Shown: positions 7,176-15,255 of the stretch, one piece after another
How positions within the stretch are numbered: the stretch's first letter is position 1
Layout: the number at the start of each line of letters is the position of its first letter
Source of the DNA: JALXCH01 sp964495805
GTDB lineage: Bacteria > Calditrichota > Calditrichia > RBG-13-44-9
DNA length: 22,747 nucleotides
Direction of reading: 5' to 3'
Assembly (NCBI GenBank): GCA_964495805.1
Contig: CAZBWV010000084.1
Span: 1-22,747 of the forward strand
Translations under genes and position numbers: made by a program
The notes under the pieces: model-generated
The model's database searches: none
Told to the model about the DNA's origin: nothing
The model's input: the letters and a program-made list of their open reading frames with translations, nothing else

Positions 7176-8822
7176 TTGTTAACAACGACCGAAACCAGGA
7201 ATTTAATTGAAGAATTACGCAACAATATCCAATCGCAGGATGCTATTAAAGCACGACTAATATTGGAACATTTACCCGAAGTGGATGCCAGGACACGTCT
7301 GCGGGCATTGTTTGAACTGGCAAGGGGAGAGGAGAGCTTTGTGGTTCCCATCCTGGCAGAATTACTTTTGCGGGCCGATCAGTTAAAACTGGATTATCAA
7401 CAGGTATTTTCCCTTTTAATTAAATTACTCTGGGATCATCCCGAACTTTTACTGGAAATATTACAGGATGAGAATATTCCGGATAAAAAACCTTTTATCC
7501 AATTGGCCGGGCAGGTTCAGTGCCGGAAAACACTTCCCATAATTGCCAGTATATTAAACCAAAATAGCGACCCGGAAATTAATAAAGTATGTATTCTGGC
7601 ATTGGGAAAAATTGGGGAACCCCAGTATATTACCACTATTAGCGATTTTTTGTATTCCGGAAATCTGGAATTAACCACGGCAGCCATTCAAGCGCTAAAA
7701 CTTATTGGTAATGACGAAGCAGTAATGTACCTGGCCAAACGGCTGGGAACGGATACCCAAATTGATCGATTGATAATTGATAGTCTGGCTGAGATTCAGA
7801 CGGAAGCTTCCATTCGTAAAATTAATGAATTGTTAGCAAGCCACGACCCCCATCTGCGTAATTATGCTAAAGACAAACTGGTTGAACTGGGTGTTAAAGC
7901 GGTTCCAATTTTAATTAAAAATCTGGAACAGGAAGACCCCGATGTGTTGATTCATACCCTGAACGTTCTGGGATTAATTGGGGATGCCAGTGCAGCACGT
8001 CCCATCCGCCAATTTCTGTTTAAACAACCTCAAGACGCCAATGTCCGTTTTGCGGCATACGAAGCGTTAGGGATGCTTCCCATCCGTTTCGGAGCGTTTA
8101 CCTTAATTGAAGGACTGATTGACCCTGAAGAACAGGTTCGCCTGGCTTGCGCCCGAGCATTAAATAAAAATTCTGACGAAACCATTTTAATGGGGATTCA
8201 AAATCTGATTGAAGAGGAAAATCCGGAAAGCGAAAAGATTGTTGAAGCCATATTGAATTCGGAATCTGACGAAATTTTTCGGTATCTCATTGATCATCCG
8301 CCTTTCCGTCATTATGCATTCGATTATCTGAGCAAGCGTGCCACAGAAGATATCCGCAACCATTTTATCCGGGTATTGCAGAAAATGGGGCGTAATGAAA
8401 TTGCCCGACAACTGATGGATCAATCTCAAGAAGCGCCATCTTCCGGCGAGTTTAAAATATTTGTTGTGGACGATTCACGGATGATCCTCCGACTCTACAA
8501 ATCCACCCTGTTTAAACTGGGCTATTCTGCCCATCTGTTTGAATTCCCCGAAAGTGCTCTGGAAAAAGTCCAGCAGGACAAACCTGATTTGATTTTTACC
8601 GATCTGAATATGCCTGGGATGAATGGAGTGGAGTTGACCAGGGCGATTCGACAAATCTATTCTCCCGAGGAGCTTCCCATTATTATGGTAACTACTCAGC
8701 AGGATATTGAAGATCGTAACGCAGCGCTGGAATCCGGAGTGAACAATATTTTGTACAAACCATTCCGTGAGGAGCAACTGAAAGAAATGATTGAGCGTTA
8801 TTTACAAAAACCTTCTTCATAA
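7176..8822 (+). CDS. HEAT-repeat protein with C-terminal receiver domain
   Basis: 548 residues, no signal peptide, cytoplasmic. Residues about 15-410 form a continuous array of paired helices of the HEAT / PBS-lyase type. Examples are I-N-K-V-C-I-L-A-L-G-K-I-G near 135, A-A-I-Q-A-L-K-L-I-G near 169 and R-F-A-A-Y-E-A-L-G near 291. A receiver follows (about 426-546) with D432/D433, phosphoacceptor D476 in F-T-D-L-N-M-P, T506/T507 and K528 in Y-K-P-F, so it looks fully phosphorylatable. HEAT arrays generally bind proteins. Placement at the end of a che cluster that has no CheY suggests it takes phosphate from the CheA and changes a protein interaction; that role is inference. The start is TTG 7176, with AAGGGGGA at 7163-7170 five bases upstream. 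The ATG at 7151 is out of frame. Confidence 0.85.
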   Translation: MLTTTETRNLIEELRNNIQSQDAIKARLILEHLPEVDARTRLRALFELARGEESFVVPILAELLLRADQLKLDYQQVFSLLIKLLWDHPELLLEILQDENIPDKKPFIQLAGQVQCRKTLPIIASILNQNSDPEINKVCILALGKIGEPQYITTISDFLYSGNLELTTAAIQALKLIGNDEAVMYLAKRLGTDTQIDRLIIDSLAEIQTEASIRKINELLASHDPHLRNYAKDKLVELGVKAVPILIKNLEQEDPDVLIHTLNVLGLIGDASAARPIRQFLFKQPQDANVRFAAYEALGMLPIRFGAFTLIEGLIDPEEQVRLACARALNKNSDETILMGIQNLIEEENPESEKIVEAILNSESDEIFRYLIDHPPFRHYAFDYLSKRATEDIRNHFIRVLQKMGRNEIARQLMDQSQEAPSSGEFKIFVVDDSRMILRLYKSTLFKLGYSAHLFEFPESALEKVQQDKPDLIFTDLNMPGMNGVELTRAIRQIYSPEELPIIMVTTQQDIEDRNAALESGVNNILYKPFREEQLKEMIERYLQKPSS

Positions 8823-9051
8823 CAGCGTGGGTGGTTTGTATGTGTAGGTAACCTCTGCGTTGGGAGGGGGAATACCATATTTGTAAAAAATCATTTGATT
8901 GGTTACCGAAATAGCCCATTCCAGCGATAAATTCCGATTAAAGTGCTTGATTTACCCTGAGACGGTTCAGCCTCCCTGTAAAATCCGTAAATTATTTTGC
9001 TTCCGGATAGTTTTGCATGTAATATCTAAATGATTAAATAAGGTTTTGCCG
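8823..9051 (+). other. Intergenic region between the chemosensory cluster and the envelope block
   Basis: 229 bases without a gene. GGTAACC at 8847-8853 and GGTTACC at 8901-8907 form a perfect 7-base inverted repeat with 47 bases between the arms. There is no hairpin with a T-run, so no clear terminator for the che transcript. The downstream half contains a promoter candidate and an 11-base word (9001-9011) that recurs upstream of the PorU-like gene. Confidence 0.4.
8997..9025 (+). promoter_or_regulatory. Candidate promoter for the outer-membrane barrel gene
   Basis: TTGCTT (8997-9002) and TAATAT (9020-9025) are separated by 17 bases, close to the sigma-70-type ideal. Transcription would start near 9032, giving a leader of about 20 bases that includes the AAGG ribosome site. 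Housekeeping promoters of true Bacteroidota differ from this form, so the call depends on the lineage. Confidence 0.35.
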
Positions 9052-10827
9052 ATGTCCGGAAAGTTCTTTGCTGTGCTGCTATTGCTATGCTGGAGGGTGC
9101 TATGGGCGCAGGCTCAACCGGGGAATTATCAAATTGGTATTTCCAAGGATAATCTGAGCTGGTTCTGGGAAGGTCGGCTGAATCTGAGTACTTCACTACG
9201 CAGCCGGGGTCAATTCTACTTGAAAAATCGCTTTCTGAGCAATCTTTTCCGGGAATCTGTGCTGGACAACAAATGGAAAGATGAAAATAATCTGGAAGGC
9301 GGCTGGAGCATTCTGTTCCGTCCGCATCTGAAGTTCTCCACACATTTTATCTCACATATTTTCTCCGACGAAAACACATTTGTTAAATTCAGCAAGCATC
9401 TGCTGGTGGAGCGTCTGGAATATCAACCCCGGCCGGAAATTCGCATCACTCCCGGATTGGGTTACGCTACGGAGGACATTTACAGCTTTCGCGATCGTGG
9501 CTGGTACAGTGAATTTGATGTGAATGTGAACGATTACCAGTTTTATGGCTACCGAAATACCACCCGGGCAAAAAGCGCCTGGTTTTTCTTCCCGGGACGC
9601 CGAAACCAGGAGCACAAAGTGTTTGTCGCGTTTCGTAAGGAATTTTCCGCATTAGCCAGCGATTCCCTGCAGGTAGGATACGAATTTCGCGAAAATGCCT
9701 ACCACCTGGCGCAAACCTACGACCTGGAAAATGTGGAAGTGAATGGACGCTATCTGTACAATTTGTTAATCTACAGCCTGACCCGCAACGCCCGTTTCGA
9801 TCTGGAAACCCGAATGCAAAATCGAGATGTGTTTCAGGAAAATCCCAATTTGCAAAACTGGCGGAAGGAGTTTAGCCTGAACAATCGTTTACGCTATGTG
9901 TACCGGGGCAGGACGCTGGAAACCCGGCTTGCCCTGCTAACCGGCCAGCTAACCAATCGAGCCACCAGAAGCCAGACCAGCGGGTATCTGTCCACCAATA
10001 ACATCCAGGGACTGCAAACCGCCTTCAACATATTTTTAGGATGGGACCTCAGTCCCCGGGATCGACTTAGTTCCAATTTCTCCTACACCAAATATGAATA
10101 TGCTTCTCCGGATACTGCTCAGCACATTGATGAAGACGATTTGCGTTTTATCGGAGATGTGGCGTACCGACACCGTTTTAGCGACTATTTCGAAGGAGCT
10201 CTCCATCTGAACCTTTATCTGTACCATCAGATATACATCCATGCTTCACGAAGCGGGAACAATAATTGGAACCGAATATACCAGATGCAGCCGATTTTTC
10301 GGTTACACATTCCCGGGGTGCTGGAAAACACCAACAGCCTGAAAATTCTGGCCAATTATACCGTGTACGATTTCGAAGAATATCTGCCTAAAATCCGTAG
10401 CTACATTTACCGGAAGATGATCTTCAGCGATTCGCTGGCACTGTACCTGACTCCGGTTATGAAACTGCAACTGCTTTACCAGCTGGAAAAGGAAGACAAT
10501 GGCACCTTCTTTAAAGATGTTTTTGCCGAGCAGGTTAGCCGGGAACTGACCAGCCATTTCATCGATCTGAGCCTGATTTATTCCCGACTTCATCGCCTGA
10601 AGATGATTACCGGGTGGAACTGGTACATCCGCAAGGAATGGAGCCACACCCCGGAATTTCATCAATCCCGGAATTACTTTGCCTTTTCTCCCCGCCTGAC
10701 CCTGATGCTCTCCCTCACCAACCGACTTATGCTTCACATGACTTATGCACCGAAAATGTATCGGGATATTGATATTCCCAGTCGATATTATGTGACCGGT
10801 TATCTTCGTTTAAAATATGTGTTTTAA
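9052..10827 (+). CDS. Predicted outer-membrane beta-barrel protein of unknown function
   Basis: 591 residues from ATG 9052; a TTG at 9046 would add two residues, but AAGG at 9040-9043 fits the ATG better with 8-base spacing. A Sec signal peptide is clear: M-S-G-K, then a hydrophobic core L-L-L-L-C-W, ending at A-Q-A near residue 21. The mature chain is rich in Tyr, Phe, Trp, Arg and Asn. It shows many short alternating polar/hydrophobic stretches separated by charged turns, and ends Y-L-R-L-K-Y-V-F with a terminal aromatic residue. That pattern is typical of outer-membrane barrels assembled by the BAM machine. I do not recognise the family: it is not obviously PorV/FadL-like, TonB-dependent (no plug or TonB box seen) or OmpA-like. 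It directly precedes the PorU-like gene and may serve the same secretion route, but only position supports that. Confidence 0.75.
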   Translation: MSGKFFAVLLLLCWRVLWAQAQPGNYQIGISKDNLSWFWEGRLNLSTSLRSRGQFYLKNRFLSNLFRESVLDNKWKDENNLEGGWSILFRPHLKFSTHFISHIFSDENTFVKFSKHLLVERLEYQPRPEIRITPGLGYATEDIYSFRDRGWYSEFDVNVNDYQFYGYRNTTRAKSAWFFFPGRRNQEHKVFVAFRKEFSALASDSLQVGYEFRENAYHLAQTYDLENVEVNGRYLYNLLIYSLTRNARFDLETRMQNRDVFQENPNLQNWRKEFSLNNRLRYVYRGRTLETRLALLTGQLTNRATRSQTSGYLSTNNIQGLQTAFNIFLGWDLSPRDRLSSNFSYTKYEYASPDTAQHIDEDDLRFIGDVAYRHRFSDYFEGALHLNLYLYHQIYIHASRSGNNNWNRIYQMQPIFRLHIPGVLENTNSLKILANYTVYDFEEYLPKIRSYIYRKMIFSDSLALYLTPVMKLQLLYQLEKEDNGTFFKDVFAEQVSRELTSHFIDLSLIYSRLHRLKMITGWNWYIRKEWSHTPEFHQSRNYFAFSPRLTLMLSLTNRLMLHMTYAPKMYRDIDIPSRYYVTGYLRLKYVF

Positions 10828-10880
10828 TTAGGCCGTATTTTCCCCGCCCATCCTGTTCCGGATAGTACTTAACTTTGAAT

Positions 10881-10910
10881 TTGTAAACCGAGCTAAAAAT
10901 CGGTTATATT
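10881..10910 (+). promoter_or_regulatory. Candidate promoter with internal inverted repeat upstream of the PorU-like gene
   Basis: TTGTAA (10881-10886) and TATATT (10905-10910) are 18 bases apart. An inverted repeat, AACCGA (10886-10891) and TCGGTT (10900-10905), fills the spacer between them, which is where a repressor could bind. This is a weak promoter call; the inverted repeat is seen directly. Confidence 0.3.
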
Positions 10911-10934
10911 CTTTCCGGGACAAAATCCGGAAAG
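10911..10934 (+). promoter_or_regulatory. Perfect 8-base inverted repeat in the porU leader
   Basis: CTTTCCGG (10911-10918) and CCGGAAAG (10927-10934) are exact reverse complements across an 8-base spacer. It lies 6 bases before the GGGAG ribosome site (10941-10945). As RNA it would form a hairpin just upstream of the ribosome site; as DNA it could be an operator. No T-run follows, so it is not a terminator. Confidence 0.5.
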
Positions 10935-10951
10935 TAAAACGGGAGCAATTC

Positions 10952-13900
10952 ATGCAAGATTTCGGTAAGCATAAGTTTGTATTGGCATTGGTTTTAGGGG
11001 GGCTGATGTTTCTATTGCCCGCTGCCACATGGAGCCAGGTGCGAGTGGTGAGTACCTCCGGAAATCAGGTGGTGCTGGAATTTACCCTGCCAGACCTGCA
11101 GGAGGTCCCCTACACGCTGGAAAACCGCAATTACACATTATTTTTATTGGATGGTGCCACGGTGGATACGCATCCCGGTGAGCCAGCTATTCCGGTAATT
11201 ACCAGACGGGTAGCTATTCCGTCGGATGCCCGGGTACACCTGGATTATCAGATTTTGCAGAGTGACACACGCACCGGCGTGGATGTGGCGCCGCTTTCGG
11301 AAATGTATCTGCGGGGAAAGACCCGGATTGTCCCGCCTGCACCGGACGTTTACCGGCAGTCCCTTCCGTTTTTGCCGGAAGTGGTCTGGGTGGGTAAGCC
11401 TTACCTGTTCCGCGAAGTGTGGGTGGTGCCGTTGCACATCGCTCCCATTCAATACTTCCCCGCATACCATCAGGTGCAAATCAATCGGCGGATTCGCATC
11501 ACTCTCCGTTTTGAAGGTGGCAGGCTCCGTTCGGTTCCCCAGAAATTTACCGCTTACCAGGCAGATATTCTTTCCCATAAAATTATCAATTTTCGGCAAG
11601 CTGCCCGGTTTGCAGTAAGTCCCGCCCGAAAGATGAGAAAAACCGCAGTCAATTACGATTTTAACCAGGGACCCTGGTTTCGGGTTGCAGTGCAAACAGA
11701 GGGAGTGTACAGCATTTCCGGTGCTCAGCTCAAGCAAGCCGGTTTAGCCATGAATCAGTATTCGGTGGAGAACATTCGCATGTTCAATTACGGCGGTTTT
11801 ATTCTACCATACAGCGTGTTCACACCCCGACCATCCGATTTAAACGAAATTGCCATTGATGTGGAGGATAAAGACGGCAACGGTTTGCTGAGCGAAGGGG
11901 ATCGGATTCTGTTTTATGGGAAAGGGCTGGGGGGCTGGCGCTTTGATGATACACCCGGAGTTTTTAACTGGAAATATGAACCGAACAATTACGACGTTTC
12001 CAATTATTACCTGCTAACTATCGATCAGCACACCGGTAAACGCATTCTCTCCGGCAATTCGCCCCAGCTCAGTAATCCCGATATTCCCGGTACGTTTCCG
12101 GATTACTACCGATTCGAAACCGACCGCTACAACATTCTCTCCTCCGGTTACGATTGGTACTGGGAACGTTTTTCCGGCCAGTCCGACAAACGAACGATTC
12201 GTTTTACCCTGCCGCAAAATTTAGCCAACGGAAGAACCCGGATTCGGGTCAAATTCAAAGGAGGCTCAGGTAGTTTGTACGGAGATCTTGCTTCTTATAC
12301 CTATCAATTCAAGGGAACGCTAAACGGTCAGGTGATATTTAACAATGTCAGTTTGTCCCGGAACTCCAGTACCGTGGTGCAGGTGGATGCGGATACACTG
12401 GTGGCACTTAAACCGGGAGAGAACGAGCTGCTTATTAACTACCGGGGAAATATGGCAGGATGCGAAGCGTATCTGGATTATATCGAAATCTGGGTGGAAC
12501 GTCCCCTGCGCGCCGAAAACCACTGGCTTCACTTCCGTAAGTTGATTGGTAATAACGTCCCGGAAGAATTTCATATCACCGGTTTGCCCGCAGGAACCAA
12601 TCGGGTATGGGATGTTACCGATTTGAGTAATGTGCGGGAGATTCTTCCCCTGCAGAATGGCAGTACAGTGGTATTTCAGGATGTGTCCCAGGAGCCCAAA
12701 CCGGCGGAGTATGTGGTATTTTCCGGGGAGGCGATCCGAGCGATTGGTAGCATTGAGACGGTTCCGAACCATCCCAATTTGCGCAATCCCGAGCGACGGG
12801 CGGAAGTGATCATACTAACCCCCGATGAACTATATGAACAGGCTGCTTTTCTGGAAGAGTTGCGCGAAACCGCTTTGCCCGATCCCATGGAGGTGGAACG
12901 GGTGCGCCTCAGCGAAGTGTTTCAGGAATTTTCCTCTTCTGTACGCGACGTTACCGCCATCCGGGATTTTCTGAAATATGTGTATGAAAACTGGAGCGAT
13001 ACGCTCAAATACGTCATTTTGTTTGGCGACGGTCATTATGATTATCGACATATCATTTTAAAGGATTCACCGAACTGGATACCACCTTTCGAGATTTCGG
13101 ACAATAACGAAGTGGATAATCGCGAGACGGACAATTATTACGTTTGCTTTGGTATGAACGGAAATAAGGATTATATCGATCCATGGTTACCAATCGGACG
13201 AATTCCGGTCAACAACGAGGAGCAGATTCAGGTGATTCAGGACAAGCTTCTGCATTACCAGCATTCTTTCCTGACCAATTTCGAGAGAAACGGCTGGCAA
13301 ACGTGGGTGACTTTGGTGGCAGATGATCAGTATGGTAAACCAGGTTCCAATAACGAGTGGTATCATGTCAAACCATCCGAGGAGGTGAATAAAAAATACA
13401 TTCCCCGAAAATTCAACCGCACCAAAATTTATTTGCACGATTACGAAAAAATTGCCGGTGGATTGGGCCGCTGGAAGCCCAAAGCCACCGAAGATTTAAT
13501 TAATCAGATTAATCGGGGAACGCTGCTGATTAATTACTTTGGCCATGGCGATCCGGATACCTGGGCGCACGAATCGGTGCTCAATCGGACCCGTGATCTG
13601 CCCAAATTCCAGAATGTGTACCGATTGCCCCTCTGGGTAGCGGCCACCTGTACCTGGGGTAAGTATGATGATCCGTTGCACAGTTCCATGAGCGAGGAAC
13701 TGATCTGGTTGCCGGAAAAAGGGGGAATTGCCGTCATTTCCGCCGCCCGACCGGTGTATGTACTTTCTAATGAACAGCTGGCGAAAGATTTTTACCGTTC
13801 TCTTTTCCGGAACAAGTCCGAATTGTACCATAGCCGCCGGTTGGGCGAAGCCCTGTTCCTGGCCATGGAAGGGCAGGGGTCCCGCAACTATCAGAAGTAC

Positions 13901-14968
13901 CACCTGTTTGGCGATCCCACCATGTTCCTGGCCGATCCGGAATATGTGGTGCAAATCGAATCCGTTACACCGGATACGTTAAAAGCACTTTCGACCGTTA
14001 CGGTCTCCGCCACGATTCGGGATCAGAGTATGAACATCCTGCAGGATTTTAACGGTTACGCTCTGTTGCAGGCTTTCGATGCTGTGGATAGCCTTTATCT
14101 GGCTCCTGCCAGCTTGCAATACAACTACCGGGGACAGACCATTTTTAAGGGATTGGTCTCTGTGGAGAATGGGCATCTGACCGGGCATTTTATTGTTCCC
14201 AAATCCATCAAATACAAACCGGACCGCACCGGGCGGTTGAGCATTTATGCCTGGAGCGAACAAACGGATGCGGTGGGATTTATCGATACACTGCTTTTTT
14301 ATGGCACCGAAAAGGGCGTTTCCGATCCCACCGGCCCGGAAATTGACGTGAGTTTTAAGGACGTCCAGAATTTCTTCGATGGCGACTTTGTGAATAGCCA
14401 GCCTACCCTGACCGCTACGATTTACGATCCCAACGGCATTAATCTAACCGGCGAGGTGGGACATCGGCTGGAAATCGTTATCGACGACCAGATTCGGAAA
14501 GACGTTACCGAATTTTTTGTGTACGAAACCAACAGTTACCAGCGGGGCAAACTGGAATACACCCTGCCGGTGCTTCAACCGGGGAATCATACTCTAAAAA
14601 TTTCCTGCTGGGACAATCTGAACAACTATTCCGAAAGGGAAGTAAGCTTCCGAACCACCCGTGCTTCCGCTCTTTCTCTGGTGGAATTGGTCAATTATCC
14701 CAATCCGTTCTCAGAGGATACTTATTTTACTTTTCAGCTAAACGCTCCCAACGGTTCGGCTGATGTGACCATTAGCATTTACACGGTAACCGGTCGAAAG
14801 ATTCAGGAGATTCAAACCATCGCCGAACAGGGATTCAATAAAATTTACTGGGATGGGCGCGATTGGGATGGTGATCTGATAGCCAATGGAGTGTATCTGT
14901 ACAAAGTTGTGGTGGACGATGGTGAGAATCGAGTGGAAAAAATTGAGAAGCTGGCGGTGGTGCGATAA
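10952..14968 (+). CDS. porU: PorU-like C25 cysteine peptidase, type IX secretion sortase
   Basis: 1338-residue exported protein. PorU-type enzymes sit at the outer membrane, cut off the C-terminal sorting domain of type IX secretion clients and attach the client to the cell surface. Sec signal peptide (1-29) with hydrophobic core L-A-L-V-L-G-G-L-M-F-L-L and a cut near W-S-Q. A long beta-rich N-terminal part (30-610) precedes the gingipain-fold C25 domain (about 615-1000). The catalytic pair is H865 in N-Y-F-G-H-G-D and C900 in A-A-T-C-T-W-G, followed by K-Y-D-D-P as in PorU proteins. After Ig-like modules it ends in a FlgD-like domain (about 1245-1338) with N-Y-P-N-P-F and G-V-Y-L-Y-K. This fits PorU better than a secreted gingipain: long N-terminal region and the A-T-C-x-x-x-x-x-D-D-P block. 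The alternative is another C25 client peptidase. ATG 10952, GGGAG six bases upstream. Confidence 0.75.
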   Translation: MQDFGKHKFVLALVLGGLMFLLPAATWSQVRVVSTSGNQVVLEFTLPDLQEVPYTLENRNYTLFLLDGATVDTHPGEPAIPVITRRVAIPSDARVHLDYQILQSDTRTGVDVAPLSEMYLRGKTRIVPPAPDVYRQSLPFLPEVVWVGKPYLFREVWVVPLHIAPIQYFPAYHQVQINRRIRITLRFEGGRLRSVPQKFTAYQADILSHKIINFRQAARFAVSPARKMRKTAVNYDFNQGPWFRVAVQTEGVYSISGAQLKQAGLAMNQYSVENIRMFNYGGFILPYSVFTPRPSDLNEIAIDVEDKDGNGLLSEGDRILFYGKGLGGWRFDDTPGVFNWKYEPNNYDVSNYYLLTIDQHTGKRILSGNSPQLSNPDIPGTFPDYYRFETDRYNILSSGYDWYWERFSGQSDKRTIRFTLPQNLANGRTRIRVKFKGGSGSLYGDLASYTYQFKGTLNGQVIFNNVSLSRNSSTVVQVDADTLVALKPGENELLINYRGNMAGCEAYLDYIEIWVERPLRAENHWLHFRKLIGNNVPEEFHITGLPAGTNRVWDVTDLSNVREILPLQNGSTVVFQDVSQEPKPAEYVVFSGEAIRAIGSIETVPNHPNLRNPERRAEVIILTPDELYEQAAFLEELRETALPDPMEVERVRLSEVFQEFSSSVRDVTAIRDFLKYVYENWSDTLKYVILFGDGHYDYRHIILKDSPNWIPPFEISDNNEVDNRETDNYYVCFGMNGNKDYIDPWLPIGRIPVNNEEQIQVIQDKLLHYQHSFLTNFERNGWQTWVTLVADDQYGKPGSNNEWYHVKPSEEVNKKYIPRKFNRTKIYLHDYEKIAGGLGRWKPKATEDLINQINRGTLLINYFGHGDPDTWAHESVLNRTRDLPKFQNVYRLPLWVAATCTWGKYDDPLHSSMSEELIWLPEKGGIAVISAARPVYVLSNEQLAKDFYRSLFRNKSELYHSRRLGEALFLAMEGQGSRNYQKYHLFGDPTMFLADPEYVVQIESVTPDTLKALSTVTVSATIRDQSMNILQDFNGYALLQAFDAVDSLYLAPASLQYNYRGQTIFKGLVSVENGHLTGHFIVPKSIKYKPDRTGRLSIYAWSEQTDAVGFIDTLLFYGTEKGVSDPTGPEIDVSFKDVQNFFDGDFVNSQPTLTATIYDPNGINLTGEVGHRLEIVIDDQIRKDVTEFFVYETNSYQRGKLEYTLPVLQPGNHTLKISCWDNLNNYSEREVSFRTTRASALSLVELVNYPNPFSEDTYFTFQLNAPNGSADVTISIYTVTGRKIQEIQTIAEQGFNKIYWDGRDWDGDLIANGVYLYKVVVDDGENRVEKIEKLAVVR

Positions 14969-15255
14969 TATGTCATCACCGGTGCTTATTCGCTTTGCTC
15001 AGGAAGGAAGTGGTTAACGGACAAACCGTAAAGTAGTTGGTGAGCAAATCTTCCCCCTTCCCGGATTTTTATGAAAAATCCTTTGTGCCTCTCATTGTCG
15101 GCGGTTAATTTACTGGCTTATGGGAAGCAAGAACAAGGGCAGGAGTTTATCCATCCTGCCATTTTTTCGGTCGAATTGCGCACAGTTCAGGTTCTGGTAT
15201 TGGCCGGAGTTAGTGCTGCGGGAAAAGGACATACTGGATTGATCGGGGAGAACAT
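14969..15255 (+). other. Intergenic region after porU, holding the block's terminator
   Basis: 287 bases. GGATTTTT (15063-15070) and AAAAATCC (15074-15081) form a perfect 8-base inverted repeat with a 3-base loop. An intrinsic terminator follows at 15138-15167. The last 88 bases lead to the M16 operon and show no clear promoter, only the GGGGAG ribosome site. A 62-codon frame (15071-15259) crosses the region; I do not accept it as a gene. Confidence 0.5.
15138..15167 (+). terminator. Intrinsic terminator downstream of the PorU-like gene
   Basis: GGCAGGA (15138-15144) pairs perfectly with TCCTGCC (15154-15160) across a 9-base loop. One A and a run of six T (15162-15167) follow at once. The form is classic Rho-independent. 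It ends the envelope block 170 bases after the porU stop and separates it from the M16 operon. Confidence 0.75.

Noticed and set aside
11144..11737. Minus-strand 197-codon frame
   Set aside because: It lies within the PorU-like gene, has no recognisable domain, and is explained by codon bias of the real gene.
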